Of a DNA stretch of 64,000 nucleotides, positions 44,133-53,173 are shown in pieces. A program made the translations under genes and the position numbers. Origin of the DNA: DAIDKA01 sp035487155 (GTDB lineage: Bacteria > Pseudomonadota > Gammaproteobacteria > Steroidobacterales > Steroidobacteraceae); the NCBI GenBank assembly GCA_035487155.1, contig DATHMK010000081.1, forward strand, positions 65,975 to 129,974, read 5' to 3'. Each line of letters begins with the position of its first letter. Positions within the stretch are counted from its first letter, which is position 1. Under the pieces are notes generated by a model that had not been told where the DNA came from, searched no databases, and saw only the letters and a program-made list of their open reading frames with translations.

Positions 44133-45863
44133 ATGAGCAAAAGCGATACCCCGGGAGAATTCGGGAAAGTTCGGAAATTCGAGCACCCTGGCCGGGGCCG
44201 TGACCCCGCCCGGGCGGTACCCAAGGGGCGCACGGTCGACCCGCACGCCACGGCTCAAGTGCAGGCGCTGCTCGGGGAGCGGCCGCGGCAGCGTGACCTG
44301 CTGATCGAATATCTGCACCTCATTCAGGATGAGTTCGGACAGATCTCGGCGGCGCACCTGGCGGCGCTGGCGCAGGAGATGCGCCTGGCGTTTGCCGAGG
44401 TCTTCGAAACGGCGACCTTCTATGCTCACTTCGATGTGGTGAAGGAAGGTGATGAGCCGATCCCCGCCCTGACGGTGCGCGTGTGCGACAGCCTCACCTG
44501 CGCCATGCTGGGCGCCGAAAAACTCCTCGAGGCGCTGCGGGAAACCCTCGGATCCGGGGTGCGGGTGGTCAGAGCCCCGTGCGTTGGCCTGTGCGATGTC
44601 GCCCCGGCGGTGGAAGTGGGTCACCACTTTCTCAAGCACGCGGATGTGGCGGCGGTGAAGTCGGCCGTGATGCACGGGGACACCCATCCTCATGTCACGG
44701 ACTACATTGACTACCAGGCCTATCGCCAGGGCGGTGGCTATCGGACCCTGGAGCGCCTGCGCTCGGGCGACCTCAGCGTCGATGCGATACTGCAGGTGCT
44801 GGACGACAGTTCACTGAAGGGCCTGGGTGGCGCGGGTTTTCCCACGGGGCGCAAATGGCGCTCGGTGCGTGGCGAGCCGGGGCCGCGGCTGATGGCCGTG
44901 AACGGCGATGAGGGCGAGCCTGGAACCTTCAAGGATCAGTACTTCCTGAATACCGACCCGCATCGGTTCCTGGAAGGAACGCTCATCGGCGCACACGTCG
45001 TTGAGGCATCGGAGGTCTATATTTATATCCGCGACGAATACCCGATTGCCCGCCAGATCCTGGCCAACGAAATTGCCAGGCTTCCGCCGGGCGGCCCCAC
45101 CTTGCACCTGCGCCGCGGCGCAGGCGCCTATATCTGCGGTGAAGAATCCTCGCTGCTGGAATCGTTGGAAGGCAAACGCGGTCTGCCGCGGCACAAACCG
45201 CCCTTTCCCTTTCAAGTGGGCTTGTTCGGCCGTCCGACGCTGATGAACAATGTAGAGACCCTGTTCTGGGTGCGCGACCTGATTGAACGCGGCGCTGCCT
45301 GGTGGAAAAGCCATGGCCGCAACGGCCGGGTCGGACTGCGCTCCTACTCCGTGTCAGGCCGCGTCAAGGATCCAGGCGTCAAGCTGGCGCCGGCCGGACT
45401 GACCATCCAGGAACTGATCGACGAATTCTGCGGCGGCATGAGCGAGGGTCACCGCTTCGCCGCCTATCTGCCCGGAGGCGCCTCGGGCGGCATACTGCCG
45501 GCCTCCATGAATGACATTCCGCTGGATTTCGGAACCCTCGAGAAGTACGGCTGCTTCATCGGTTCGGCGGCCGTCATCGTGATGTCGGACCAGGACGATG
45601 TGCGCGGCGCGGCGCTCAATCTCATGCGTTTCTTCGAGGATGAATCCTGCGGCCAGTGCACGCCGTGCCGGGTGGGCACGCAGAAGGCCCGCGTGCTGAT
45701 GGAGCAGGGGGTGTGGGACACCGCTTTGCTGGGGGAGTTGTCGCAGTGCATGCGCGACGCCTCCATTTGCGGCTTGGGTCAGGCGGCATCGAATCCGCTG
45801 ACCAGTATCATCCGTTTCTTCCCGGAGCTGTTTCCATCGCCGCGGCTGGCCGCGGCGAAGTAG
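44133..45863 (+). CDS. fdh1B: NAD-dependent formate dehydrogenase, fused gamma-beta subunit
   Basis: A 576-residue fusion of NuoE-type and NuoF-type domains. The N-terminal thioredoxin-like [2Fe-2S] domain has cysteines 118, 123, 150 and 154. The C-terminal part has the FMN/NAD region (GAGFPTGRKW, ICGEESSLLESLEG, NNVETL) and the 4Fe-4S ligands ESCGQCTPCR. This two-subunit layout and sequence recall Methylobacterium FDH1 beta, a tungsten enzyme. It passes electrons from the alpha subunit to NAD+. No strong ribosome site precedes ATG 44133; the alpha gene starts 7 bp after it. Confidence 0.93.
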   Translation: MSKSDTPGEFGKVRKFEHPGRGRDPARAVPKGRTVDPHATAQVQALLGERPRQRDLLIEYLHLIQDEFGQISAAHLAALAQEMRLAFAEVFETATFYAHFDVVKEGDEPIPALTVRVCDSLTCAMLGAEKLLEALRETLGSGVRVVRAPCVGLCDVAPAVEVGHHFLKHADVAAVKSAVMHGDTHPHVTDYIDYQAYRQGGGYRTLERLRSGDLSVDAILQVLDDSSLKGLGGAGFPTGRKWRSVRGEPGPRLMAVNGDEGEPGTFKDQYFLNTDPHRFLEGTLIGAHVVEASEVYIYIRDEYPIARQILANEIARLPPGGPTLHLRRGAGAYICGEESSLLESLEGKRGLPRHKPPFPFQVGLFGRPTLMNNVETLFWVRDLIERGAAWWKSHGRNGRVGLRSYSVSGRVKDPGVKLAPAGLTIQELIDEFCGGMSEGHRFAAYLPGGASGGILPASMNDIPLDFGTLEKYGCFIGSAAVIVMSDQDDVRGAALNLMRFFEDESCGQCTPCRVGTQKARVLMEQGVWDTALLGELSQCMRDASICGLGQAASNPLTSIIRFFPELFPSPRLAAAK

Positions 45864-45870
45864 GTGAATC

Positions 45871-48825
45871 ATGAGTAGCAATCCCATTGACCGTCGTGCA
45901 CCCGAAGAGCCCAGGAGCGTTCGGGCGCCCGGGACTCAGGACGCCGGCGGTCCAGGAAGCGCCAACCCGGCAGCGGGCGGCAGCTATTCCCAGGGCGCCA
46001 AGTCCGGTGGCGAGGCGGCGGTGGTCCCCAGCGGCCGCATCAACGCCAAGAATCTCAATAATCCCGGTGTCATCTTCGAACTGGACGGGCAGCAGGTGGA
46101 GGCCGCGCCGGGGGAGACCATCTGGGCGGTAGCCCAACGTGTGGGCACGCATATCCCGCATCTTTGCCACAAACCCGAGCCCGGTTACCGGCCGGATGGC
46201 AACTGCCGTGCATGCATGGTAGAGATCGAGGGCGAGCGGGTGCTGGCGGCCTCGTGCAAGCGCGTGCCCGGTGTGGGCATGAAGGTCAAAAGCGCCACCG
46301 AGCGTGCCACCAGGGCGCGCGCCATGGTGATGGAATTGCTGGTGGCCGATCAGCCGCAACGCGCATCCTCGCACGATCCCACCTCGCATTTCTGGCAGCA
46401 GGCCGATTTCGTCGCGGTGACGCAAAGCCGTTTTCCCGCAAGCCAGCGCTGGTTGCCCGATGCGAGCCACCCCGCCATGCGCGTGAATCTGGATTCCTGC
46501 ATCCAGTGCAACCTTTGCGTGCGCGCCTGCCGGGAAGTGCAGGTGAATGATGTGATCGGCATGGCCTACCGATCCCATGCAGCGAAGATAGTGTTCGATT
46601 TCGACGATCCCATGGGTCAGTCGACCTGCGTGGCCTGCGGCGAATGCGTTCAGGCCTGTCCGACCGGCGCGCTGATGCCGGCGGCTTACCTCGATGAGAA
46701 CCAGAGTCGAACGGTCTATCCGGATCGCTCGGTGGACTCACTGTGCCCGTACTGCGGCGTGGGCTGCCAGGTCTCATACAAGGTCAAGAACGAGAAGATC
46801 ATCTATGCGGAGGGCCGCGACGGCCCCGCCAACCACAACCGCCTGTGCGTCAAGGGCCGGTTCGGGTTTGACTACGTGCATCACCCGCATCGATTGCTGA
46901 AGCCTCTGGTGCGCCTTGATCACATCCCCAAGGACCCGTACGACCAGGTCGATCCGGCCAATCCCTGGACGCATTTTCGCGAGGCAAGCTGGGAGGAGGC
47001 GCTGGATCGCGCCGCCGGCGGACTCAAGGCCATTCGCGACACCAAGGGTGCCAAGGCCTTGGCAGGGTTTGGCTCGGCCAAGGGCTCCAACGAGGAAGCG
47101 TACCTGTTCCAGAAACTGGTGCGAACCGGCTTTGGATCGAACAATGTCGATCACTGCACGCGCCTGTGCCATGCCTCCTCGGTTGCCGCGCTGATGGAGG
47201 GGCTGAATTCCGGCGCCGTCTCAGCACCGTTCGAAGCCGCGATGGACGCCGAGGTCATCATCGTCATCGGCGCGAATCCCACGGTCAATCACCCGGTGGC
47301 GGCCACCTTCATCAAGAACGCGGTCCAGCAGAAGGGCGCGAAACTCATCGTCATTGACCCGCGCCGTCAGGGACTCTCGCGCCATGCGTACCTGCACCTG
47401 GCGTTCAAGCCCGGCTCGGATGTCGCGATGCTCAATGCCCTGCTGAATGTGATCATCACGGAGAAGCTCTACAACCTGGAGTACATCAACGCCCACACGG
47501 AGAATTTCGAGGCGCTGAAATCGAACATCGTCGACTTCACTCCGGAAAAGATGGCGCCGGTATGCGGCGTCGATGCGCAGACCCTGCGCGAGGTGGCCCG
47601 TCTGTATGCCACCTCCAAGGGCTCGCTGATTTTCTGGGGCATGGGCATCAGCCAGCATGTGCATGGCACCGACAATTCACGTTGCCTGATCGCCCTGGCC
47701 CTGGTCACGGGCCAGATCGGGCGCAAGGGTACCGGACTTCATCCGCTGCGCGGGCAGAACAACGTGCAGGGTGCATCGGATGCGGGTCTGATTCCGATGG
47801 TCTATCCGGACTACCAGTCGGTGGAGAATCCGGAAGTTCGCCAGCTGTTCGAGTCGCTTTGGGGTCAGAAGCTCGATCCCCAGAAAGGCTTGACGGTGGT
47901 GGAGATCATGAATGCGATTCATGCCGGCACCATCAACGGCATGTACGTCGAAGGGGAAAATCCGGCCATGTCGGATCCGGACCTGAATCATGCGCGCCAG
48001 GCATTGGCGAAGCTCGATCATCTGGTGGTGCAGGATCTGTTCCTGACCGAAACGGCCTTCCACGCGGATGTGGTATTGCCGGCCTCGGCGTTTGCCGAGA
48101 AATCGGGCACCTTCACCAACACCGACCGGCGCGTGCAGATCGCCAATCCGGTGCTCGATCCTCCGGGGGATGCCCGTCAGGATCTGTGGATCATTCAGGA
48201 GCTCGGCAAGCGCCTGGGATTGCCGTGGACCTACTCCGGCCCGGCTGAAGTATTTGCCGAGCTGGCGCTGACCATGCCCTCGTTCAACAACATCACCTGG
48301 GAGCGGGTGCAGCGCGAAGGCTCGGTGACCTACCCGGTGGATGGCGCCGATGTCCCGGGCAATGACATCATCTTTACCGACGGGTTTCCGACCGCCAACG
48401 GTCGCGCCAGGATCGTACCGGCGAATATCCGGCCGCCGGATGAAGTGCCGGACATGGACTATCCGATGGTGCTGTCGACGGGGCGCGTACTGGAACACTG
48501 GCATACCGGTTCGATGACGCGTCGCGCCGGCGTGCTCGATGCGCTGGAGCCGGAGGCCGTCGTGTTTCTCGCGCCGCGCGAGCTGCATCGACTGGATCTG
48601 GAACCCGGGGACAAACTCAAACTGGAGACCCGTCGCGGCGCCATCGAGGTCAAGGTGCGGGCCGACTCGGACGTGCCGGTCGGCATGGTGTTCATGCCGT
48701 TCTGCTATGCCGAAGCGGCTGCGAATCTGCTGACCAACCCGGCGCTGGATCCGACGGGCAAGATCCCGGAATTCAAATTCTGTGCGGCCCGCGTCTCCCC
48801 GGTGCGCGAGGCCGCCCCCGTCTAG
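45871..48825 (+). CDS. fdh1A: Formate dehydrogenase alpha subunit (molybdopterin/tungstopterin)
   Basis: A 984-residue catalytic subunit. An N-terminal about 65-residue Gly/Ala/Ser-rich segment leads to a NuoG-like [2Fe-2S] domain (CHKPEP...GNCRAC, about 99-130). Two ferredoxin motifs (CIQCNLC, CVACGEC, about 210-265) follow, then the cofactor domain from CPYCGVGC. The active-site residue is a cysteine, Cys433 in RLCHASS, not selenocysteine. It oxidises formate to CO2. The two-subunit type with the fused beta matches the tungsten-containing FDH1 pattern, although metal identity cannot be read. It ends in a 4-bp overlap with the convergent mobB. Confidence 0.95.
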   Translation: MSSNPIDRRAPEEPRSVRAPGTQDAGGPGSANPAAGGSYSQGAKSGGEAAVVPSGRINAKNLNNPGVIFELDGQQVEAAPGETIWAVAQRVGTHIPHLCHKPEPGYRPDGNCRACMVEIEGERVLAASCKRVPGVGMKVKSATERATRARAMVMELLVADQPQRASSHDPTSHFWQQADFVAVTQSRFPASQRWLPDASHPAMRVNLDSCIQCNLCVRACREVQVNDVIGMAYRSHAAKIVFDFDDPMGQSTCVACGECVQACPTGALMPAAYLDENQSRTVYPDRSVDSLCPYCGVGCQVSYKVKNEKIIYAEGRDGPANHNRLCVKGRFGFDYVHHPHRLLKPLVRLDHIPKDPYDQVDPANPWTHFREASWEEALDRAAGGLKAIRDTKGAKALAGFGSAKGSNEEAYLFQKLVRTGFGSNNVDHCTRLCHASSVAALMEGLNSGAVSAPFEAAMDAEVIIVIGANPTVNHPVAATFIKNAVQQKGAKLIVIDPRRQGLSRHAYLHLAFKPGSDVAMLNALLNVIITEKLYNLEYINAHTENFEALKSNIVDFTPEKMAPVCGVDAQTLREVARLYATSKGSLIFWGMGISQHVHGTDNSRCLIALALVTGQIGRKGTGLHPLRGQNNVQGASDAGLIPMVYPDYQSVENPEVRQLFESLWGQKLDPQKGLTVVEIMNAIHAGTINGMYVEGENPAMSDPDLNHARQALAKLDHLVVQDLFLTETAFHADVVLPASAFAEKSGTFTNTDRRVQIANPVLDPPGDARQDLWIIQELGKRLGLPWTYSGPAEVFAELALTMPSFNNITWERVQREGSVTYPVDGADVPGNDIIFTDGFPTANGRARIVPANIRPPDEVPDMDYPMVLSTGRVLEHWHTGSMTRRAGVLDALEPEAVVFLAPRELHRLDLEPGDKLKLETRRGAIEVKVRADSDVPVGMVFMPFCYAEAAANLLTNPALDPTGKIPEFKFCAARVSPVREAAPV

Positions 48826-49358
48826 GGGGTGGTCAGCGCGCCCAGGGTCGCGTCCAGCGGCGCTGCGCAGCGCTGAACAAGCTCGGCGATGGCGGGGATG
48901 TCATTGAGGTCGACCACCGGAATGCCGGCATCGGGGAAGGCTTGGTCGCTGGCGAGGGCGATGATGCGCTCATCGTCGGGATGCAGCGGCGCCATGGCGT
49001 TGGCCTGCCGGAAGACCTCCAGCTTGAAGTGTCGGGCGGCCTTGAAACCTTCCACCAGAATGAGCTCGCACGGGGAGACTCTTTGCAAAAGCTCGGGGAG
49101 CGTCGCCTCGGCGCCGTCGCCGATTTCGTGCATCTGCACCCAGCGCCGCGCCGAGGACACGAGCACCTCGCAGGCTCCGGCTTTTCGCTGCTCATACGAA
49201 TCCTTGCCGGGATGGTCGACATCGAAGGCATGGTGGGCGTGCTTGAGTGTCGCAACGCGCAGGCCACGGGCCGCCAACAGCGGAATCAGTCTGGTGATCA
49301 AGGTGGTCTTGCCAGATCCGCTCCAGCCAACGATGCCCAGTACCCGGGCGCTGCTCAC
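48822..49358 (-). CDS. mobB: Molybdopterin-guanine dinucleotide biosynthesis protein MobB
   Basis: A 178-residue P-loop GTPase-like protein: GIVGWSGSGKTTL Walker A, LKHAHHAFDVDHPGKDSYEQRKAGA, and LILVEGFKAARH. MobB assists MobA in attaching GMP to molybdopterin. Its start overlaps the ModA-like gene stop by 4 bases, so the two are coupled. It faces the FDH alpha gene. Confidence 0.95.
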   Translation of the reverse strand: MSSARVLGIVGWSGSGKTTLITRLIPLLAARGLRVATLKHAHHAFDVDHPGKDSYEQRKAGACEVLVSSARRWVQMHEIGDGAEATLPELLQRVSPCELILVEGFKAARHFKLEVFRQANAMAPLHPDDERIIALASDQAFPDAGIPVVDLNDIPAIAELVQRCAAPLDATLGALTTP

Positions 49359-50188
49359 TGCGCCGGCTCCGGGGCATCCAGCAACGGCACCAGGCCGGCC
49401 TTGGCGATGATGGCCTGGCCTTTCTCGGACAGCAGAAACAGCGCCAGGCGCAGCGCCTCCGGCTTCATGGACAGCACGGCGACGCCATAGACAGGATGCG
49501 GGTCGAGCTCGGGCGGCACGGGCAGGCTGGTGAGCTCAGGCAGTTCCTGTTCCAGCGCGCCGGAGCCGCTGCAGTAGGTGATGGACAGGTCGATGGCGTG
49601 CGTGGCGAACAGCGCCGCCGCGGCGCTTTGCGTGGGCGTTTCGGGCTTGGCGACCAGATTCATGGAGGCCTGGGCCTTGCGCTGCAGAATCGCCTCGGCT
49701 CCAGGGCGCAGCGCTTCGATCTTCTTGAAAATACTCCACGCGTAATCCCCGGAAGGATCGGCAATCGGCGTCGAGGTCTTCACGCGTACCGAGGCGGCGA
49801 GCATGCGATCGATCAGATTGGCGGCCGTGATGCCGGCGCTGCGTCGCGACACGATGCACATGCGGTTGCGGGCAAAAGCGATGGGGGGTACGACGGTGCG
49901 TCCCTGCGCTTCGAGCTTGCGGGGGGAGCCCAGGTCGGCGGACAGCAGCAGATCCGGCGACTCGCCCTGCTCGATGCGTTCGCGCATGGCGCCTGAGCCG
50001 CCGAAGCTGGGTTGCAGCTGCACGCCCAGGGCGGGGCCCGCTTCAGCCGCAAGGCCGGTCACCACCCCACGCAGGCTGCCGGCCGCAAAGATCTGCACGG
50101 ACTGCGGCGCAGCCGCCTGACCTGCAGCAACGTAGGCCAGCAGGCCGAACGTCGGCAGCGCTCGTTTGCACAGTGCGCTCAGAGGCAT
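49355..50188 (-). CDS. ModA-like extracellular oxyanion-binding protein, no cognate permease nearby
   Basis: A 277-residue exported binding protein. After a signal peptide (LLAYVAAGQAAA) come VQIFAAGSLRGV, SFGGSGAMRERIEQGESPDLLLSADL and a C-terminal SITYCSGSGALEQ segment typical of the molybdate/tungstate ModA fold. It is distinct from the modA at 32 kb. The first ATG is 50188; the longer open frame reaches into a neighbour and is not used. It is coupled to mobB. With no permease or ATPase beside it, it may use ModBC or work with the outer-membrane receptor in the cluster. Confidence 0.87.
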   Translation of the reverse strand: MPLSALCKRALPTFGLLAYVAAGQAAAPQSVQIFAAGSLRGVVTGLAAEAGPALGVQLQPSFGGSGAMRERIEQGESPDLLLSADLGSPRKLEAQGRTVVPPIAFARNRMCIVSRRSAGITAANLIDRMLAASVRVKTSTPIADPSGDYAWSIFKKIEALRPGAEAILQRKAQASMNLVAKPETPTQSAAAALFATHAIDLSITYCSGSGALEQELPELTSLPVPPELDPHPVYGVAVLSMKPEALRLALFLLSEKGQAIIAKAGLVPLLDAPEPAQ

Positions 50189-50279
50189 ATTGCTTCGGTT
50201 CCTTGTCGTTGGTGCGAATTTTCCGCCGCCGCACAGTATGCCGCAGCGAGGCAGCGTGGCGTATATTCGCTCCCGGACG

Positions 50280-50900
50280 ATGACTTCGACAGCTGAACAT
50301 TCACCGCTGCATGACAGCGTGCTGGGCCTGGTGCTGGCCGGCGGACGCTCGGTTCGCTTTGAGGGCGAGAAGGCCGCCGCCGACCTTGCCGGCCGTCCGC
50401 TCATCATCTGGGCGGCAAACCGCCTGCAGCGCAGTTGCGCGCGGGTTGCCGCCAACGTACGCCGGGGAAGCGCCTCGGAGGGGATCGCCCAGGCTGCGGG
50501 GCTGCCGCTGTTGTATGACCTTCCCGGCGATGCCCTCGGCCCGCTCGCGGGCGTCAAGGTGGGGCTGATGTGGGCGCGCGATCAGAGTGCGCGAGCGCTG
50601 GCCGTCAGCCCCTGTGACGCGCCGCTGCTGCCGGAGGATCTGTTCAGCCGGCTGATCGCCGCGGCCGGCAGCGGCGCCGCACTGGCGGAGACGGCCGATG
50701 GCGCGCAGCCGTTGTGCGCGCTGTGGCCGGTGAGCGTTCTGCCCCAGCTCACGGAGGCCCTGCAGGACGGCAATCATCCCCCGACCTGGCGGCTGCTGCA
50801 GAGTCTGGGTGCGACGCGCGTTCGCTTTGCCGAGGCGCTGGACTTTGCCAACATCAACACTCGAGCCGACCTGGCGGCGATCGCCGCCAGATTTGGCTGA
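50280..50900 (+). CDS. mobA: Molybdenum cofactor guanylyltransferase MobA
   Basis: A 206-residue nucleotidyltransferase: LAGGRSVRFEGEKAAADLAGRPLI, DLPGDALGPLAGV, VSPCDAPLLPEDL and a DFANINT C-terminal motif. It transfers GMP to molybdopterin, making MGD for formate dehydrogenase. It lies divergent from the ModA-like gene (91-bp gap) and convergent with moeA. The first motif is degenerate (RSVRFEGEKA against the usual RSxRMGxDKA). Confidence 0.92.
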   Translation: MTSTAEHSPLHDSVLGLVLAGGRSVRFEGEKAAADLAGRPLIIWAANRLQRSCARVAANVRRGSASEGIAQAAGLPLLYDLPGDALGPLAGVKVGLMWARDQSARALAVSPCDAPLLPEDLFSRLIAAAGSGAALAETADGAQPLCALWPVSVLPQLTEALQDGNHPPTWRLLQSLGATRVRFAEALDFANINTRADLAAIAARFG

Positions 50901-50914
50901 AGCCCGCGCCACGT

Positions 50915-52099
50915 TCACCAGCCGTACAGGTTGGCGATGAAGCCTTGCGGGTAGCCTTGCGGTTGCGGCGGCAATTCAACGAATCCGTCCGTTCCGGCCA
51001 GTGCCAGAAAGTCCCCCGAACCATTGGGTATTCGAGGTTCGGCGAGGCGCCGACCTTGCGCATCGGTATGAGCGTGTACCGGTACAAAAGAGGTGACGGT
51101 ACGACCGCGCTGGATGGGCGAGGCCAGGCAGACCGGTACGGGCCAGGGCCAGCTGGCGCCCATGGAGGCGGCCAGGGCGGGAACGACGTATCGCACCAGG
51201 CACACCAGGGTGGCAATGGGATTGCCGGGCAGGCCAAACACCGCACATCCTGCCGGACTCACGCCGAACCACATCGGCATGCCGGGACGCTGCGCCACCT
51301 GGTAGAAGACTTCCTCTACCCCCAGTTCCTTGAGCACCTGCGGAACGAAATCGAATTTTCCCTTCGACACACCGCCACTGAGGATGAGGGCGTCTGATCC
51401 GGCCAGATGCTGTTGCAGGCGCTGACGCAGCATTGCCTCGTCATCGAGAATGTGATCGTCGCTGACCTCCTCAAAGCCATGACCTCTCAGCGCCGCTTCG
51501 ATGGCGTAGGCATTTGAGCGCCGCACCTGGTGCGGGGCGATGGGCTGGCCCGGTTCGATGAGCTCATCTCCGGTGGAGGCGACCCTGATTCTGGGCTGGC
51601 GGCTCACGCGCACGCTGGCCAGGCCCGCCGAGGCGAGGATCGCGATCTCCGGTGCATTGAGTCGAGTTCCTGAGCGCAGCATCGGCACCCCGGGCCGGCT
51701 ATCCGATCCGCGACGCTGCACATTTCGATAGGGTTCACGCAGCACGTTGTCTTTCAGGCACGCGACACCATCCTCAAGAGTGTATTCCTCGAGCGGGATG
51801 ATGCAGTTGGCGCCGGTCGGCAATACCGCGCCGGTCATCACTTCGATGGCCGATCCGGAATCGGACAGGGCGTGCGCGGGCTCGCCGGCAGCCTGTGTGC
51901 CCTGCACCCGATACCGGCGAGCGGCTTCTTCCCTCGCGTCGCTGCAGATCGCGATGCCATCCATGCACACCCGGTCATAGGGTGGGTTTTCCCGTTCAGC
52001 ATGGACATCTTCACGCAGCGTTTGACCCAGGCAGCGTGCCAACGGACGTGACTCAACGGGCATTGGCGCGATCCGATTCTCGATGGCGGCCTCAGCCAT
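50915..52099 (-). CDS. moeA: Molybdopterin molybdenumtransferase MoeA
   Basis: A 394-residue MoeA: DGIAICS near the N-terminus, GAVLPTGANCIIPLEEY, RVASTGDELIEPGQPI, SGGVSKGKFDFVPQVLKELG and VFGLPGNPIATLV. It inserts molybdate into adenylylated molybdopterin. The domains are in the usual order and no key motif is missing. It is divergent from the FdhD-like gene with an 88-bp gap. Confidence 0.94.
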   Translation of the reverse strand: MAEAAIENRIAPMPVESRPLARCLGQTLREDVHAERENPPYDRVCMDGIAICSDAREEAARRYRVQGTQAAGEPAHALSDSGSAIEVMTGAVLPTGANCIIPLEEYTLEDGVACLKDNVLREPYRNVQRRGSDSRPGVPMLRSGTRLNAPEIAILASAGLASVRVSRQPRIRVASTGDELIEPGQPIAPHQVRRSNAYAIEAALRGHGFEEVSDDHILDDEAMLRQRLQQHLAGSDALILSGGVSKGKFDFVPQVLKELGVEEVFYQVAQRPGMPMWFGVSPAGCAVFGLPGNPIATLVCLVRYVVPALAASMGASWPWPVPVCLASPIQRGRTVTSFVPVHAHTDAQGRRLAEPRIPNGSGDFLALAGTDGFVELPPQPQGYPQGFIANLYGW

Positions 52100-52187
52100 T
52101 TGCGGTGTGATTGCCGTAAAGCCTCGCTTGGTGTTTGCTCGGACTTGGGTGAGAATGCCGCCCGATCTTCATCTCACATTGTAGCGG

Positions 52188-53054
52188 ATGCGAACTGCCC
52201 TCAACGTACAGCCTGTGGCACGCGCGCGAGCCCCGCTGCCGGGTGGTCCGCGTCTGTCCGAGGCCTGCGGGGAGCTGCTGCGCACAGTACCCATAGCCGA
52301 TGAGTATGCGGATCACCGCCTCGTTGAGGTACCGGTCGAGCGGCCGCTGTGCATCAGCCTGGATGGACGGAGCGTGGCAACCCTGTGGACCCTTGGTGCA
52401 AGCGCCGAATGGCTGGTGCTGGGCTATCTGTGGACCCGGCAGTTTGTCAGCGATGTGACCGCGATCGAATCGATCAGCATCAATTGGGCGGATGGGGTGG
52501 CGCAGGTGAAGTCGCGCGGTGGCCTGGCGCCCGCGCCGCGGCAGGCCGTGCCTGCGTGGCGGGATTTTGCCGGGCCGATCGGCACCGATCCGAGCGGCAA
52601 GCTTCTGCTCGGCGAGACACTGCGGCTTGCGCCGCTGCCGAGCAGGCCGGTATCGCGAACCACGTTGCTGGCGATCCTGCAAGAGCCCTTGCAGAATGAT
52701 GCCATTTACCGGGCGGCAGGATCGGTGCACGGGTGCGCCTTGTTCTGCGGCGGTGAATTGTGGATCAGCGTCGAGGATGTCAGTCGTCGCAACGCACTGG
52801 ATACGGTGTGCGGGTGGATGGCGCTGCACGGTATCTCGGGCGCCGAGATGATCCTGTACACCACCGGACGGCTTACCGCTGAGGTGATCATCAAGGCCGC
52901 GCTCAGCGGCATTGCGACGGTTGTCTCGCGCAAGGGCATTACCGCCTCCTGTTGCGACCTCGCCGAGAAGCTGGCGATGAATCTGTTCGGGCACGCCGCC
53001 AGGGGTCGTTATATCTGTTACGCCGGCCTGGAGCGCTTCCATCCGCAGTCCTAG
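52188..53054 (+). CDS. FdhD-like protein lacking the CxxC sulfurtransferase motif
   Basis: A 288-residue homologue of FdhD: VPVERPLCISLDGR, a YRAAGSVHGCALF segment in place of HAAA, VEDVSRRNALDTVCG, LTAEVIIKAALSGIATVVSRKGITASC and a final YAGLERFHPQ. At the position of the CxxC loop (around residues 118-135) there is WRDFAGPIGTDP, with no cysteine. It may bind bis-MGD as a chaperone, possibly like Rhodobacter FdsC, but cannot pass sulfur by the known route. The frame is intact, so it is not a simple pseudogene. Confidence 0.87.
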   Translation: MRTALNVQPVARARAPLPGGPRLSEACGELLRTVPIADEYADHRLVEVPVERPLCISLDGRSVATLWTLGASAEWLVLGYLWTRQFVSDVTAIESISINWADGVAQVKSRGGLAPAPRQAVPAWRDFAGPIGTDPSGKLLLGETLRLAPLPSRPVSRTTLLAILQEPLQNDAIYRAAGSVHGCALFCGGELWISVEDVSRRNALDTVCGWMALHGISGAEMILYTTGRLTAEVIIKAALSGIATVVSRKGITASCCDLAEKLAMNLFGHAARGRYICYAGLERFHPQS

Positions 53055-53066
53055 CCGGCGGCCGGC

Positions 53067-53084
53067 GCGAACTTATGCGTTCGC
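53067..53084. repeat. Perfect inverted repeat upstream of TonB receptor
   Basis: GCGAAC-N6-GTTCGC, followed by TTCATATCGTTAGCG, lies in the 119-bp gap before the receptor gene. The ATATCGTTA piece recalls a ModE half-site. It may be an operator for the receptor, perhaps bound by the regulator encoded downstream. Confidence 0.4.
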
Positions 53085-53173
53085 GTTCATATCGTTAGCG
53101 CAAGTTCCTCATGGTAGCTTTCCGCGCGCATTCAAGGGCGGCAATTGCGCCCTTTTCGGCCGTGGGAAAACAG

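Noticed and set aside
52188..53054. FdhD-like gene read as a decayed pseudogene.
   Set aside because: The full-length frame, other conserved motifs and position in an FDH cluster argue for a working but altered protein.
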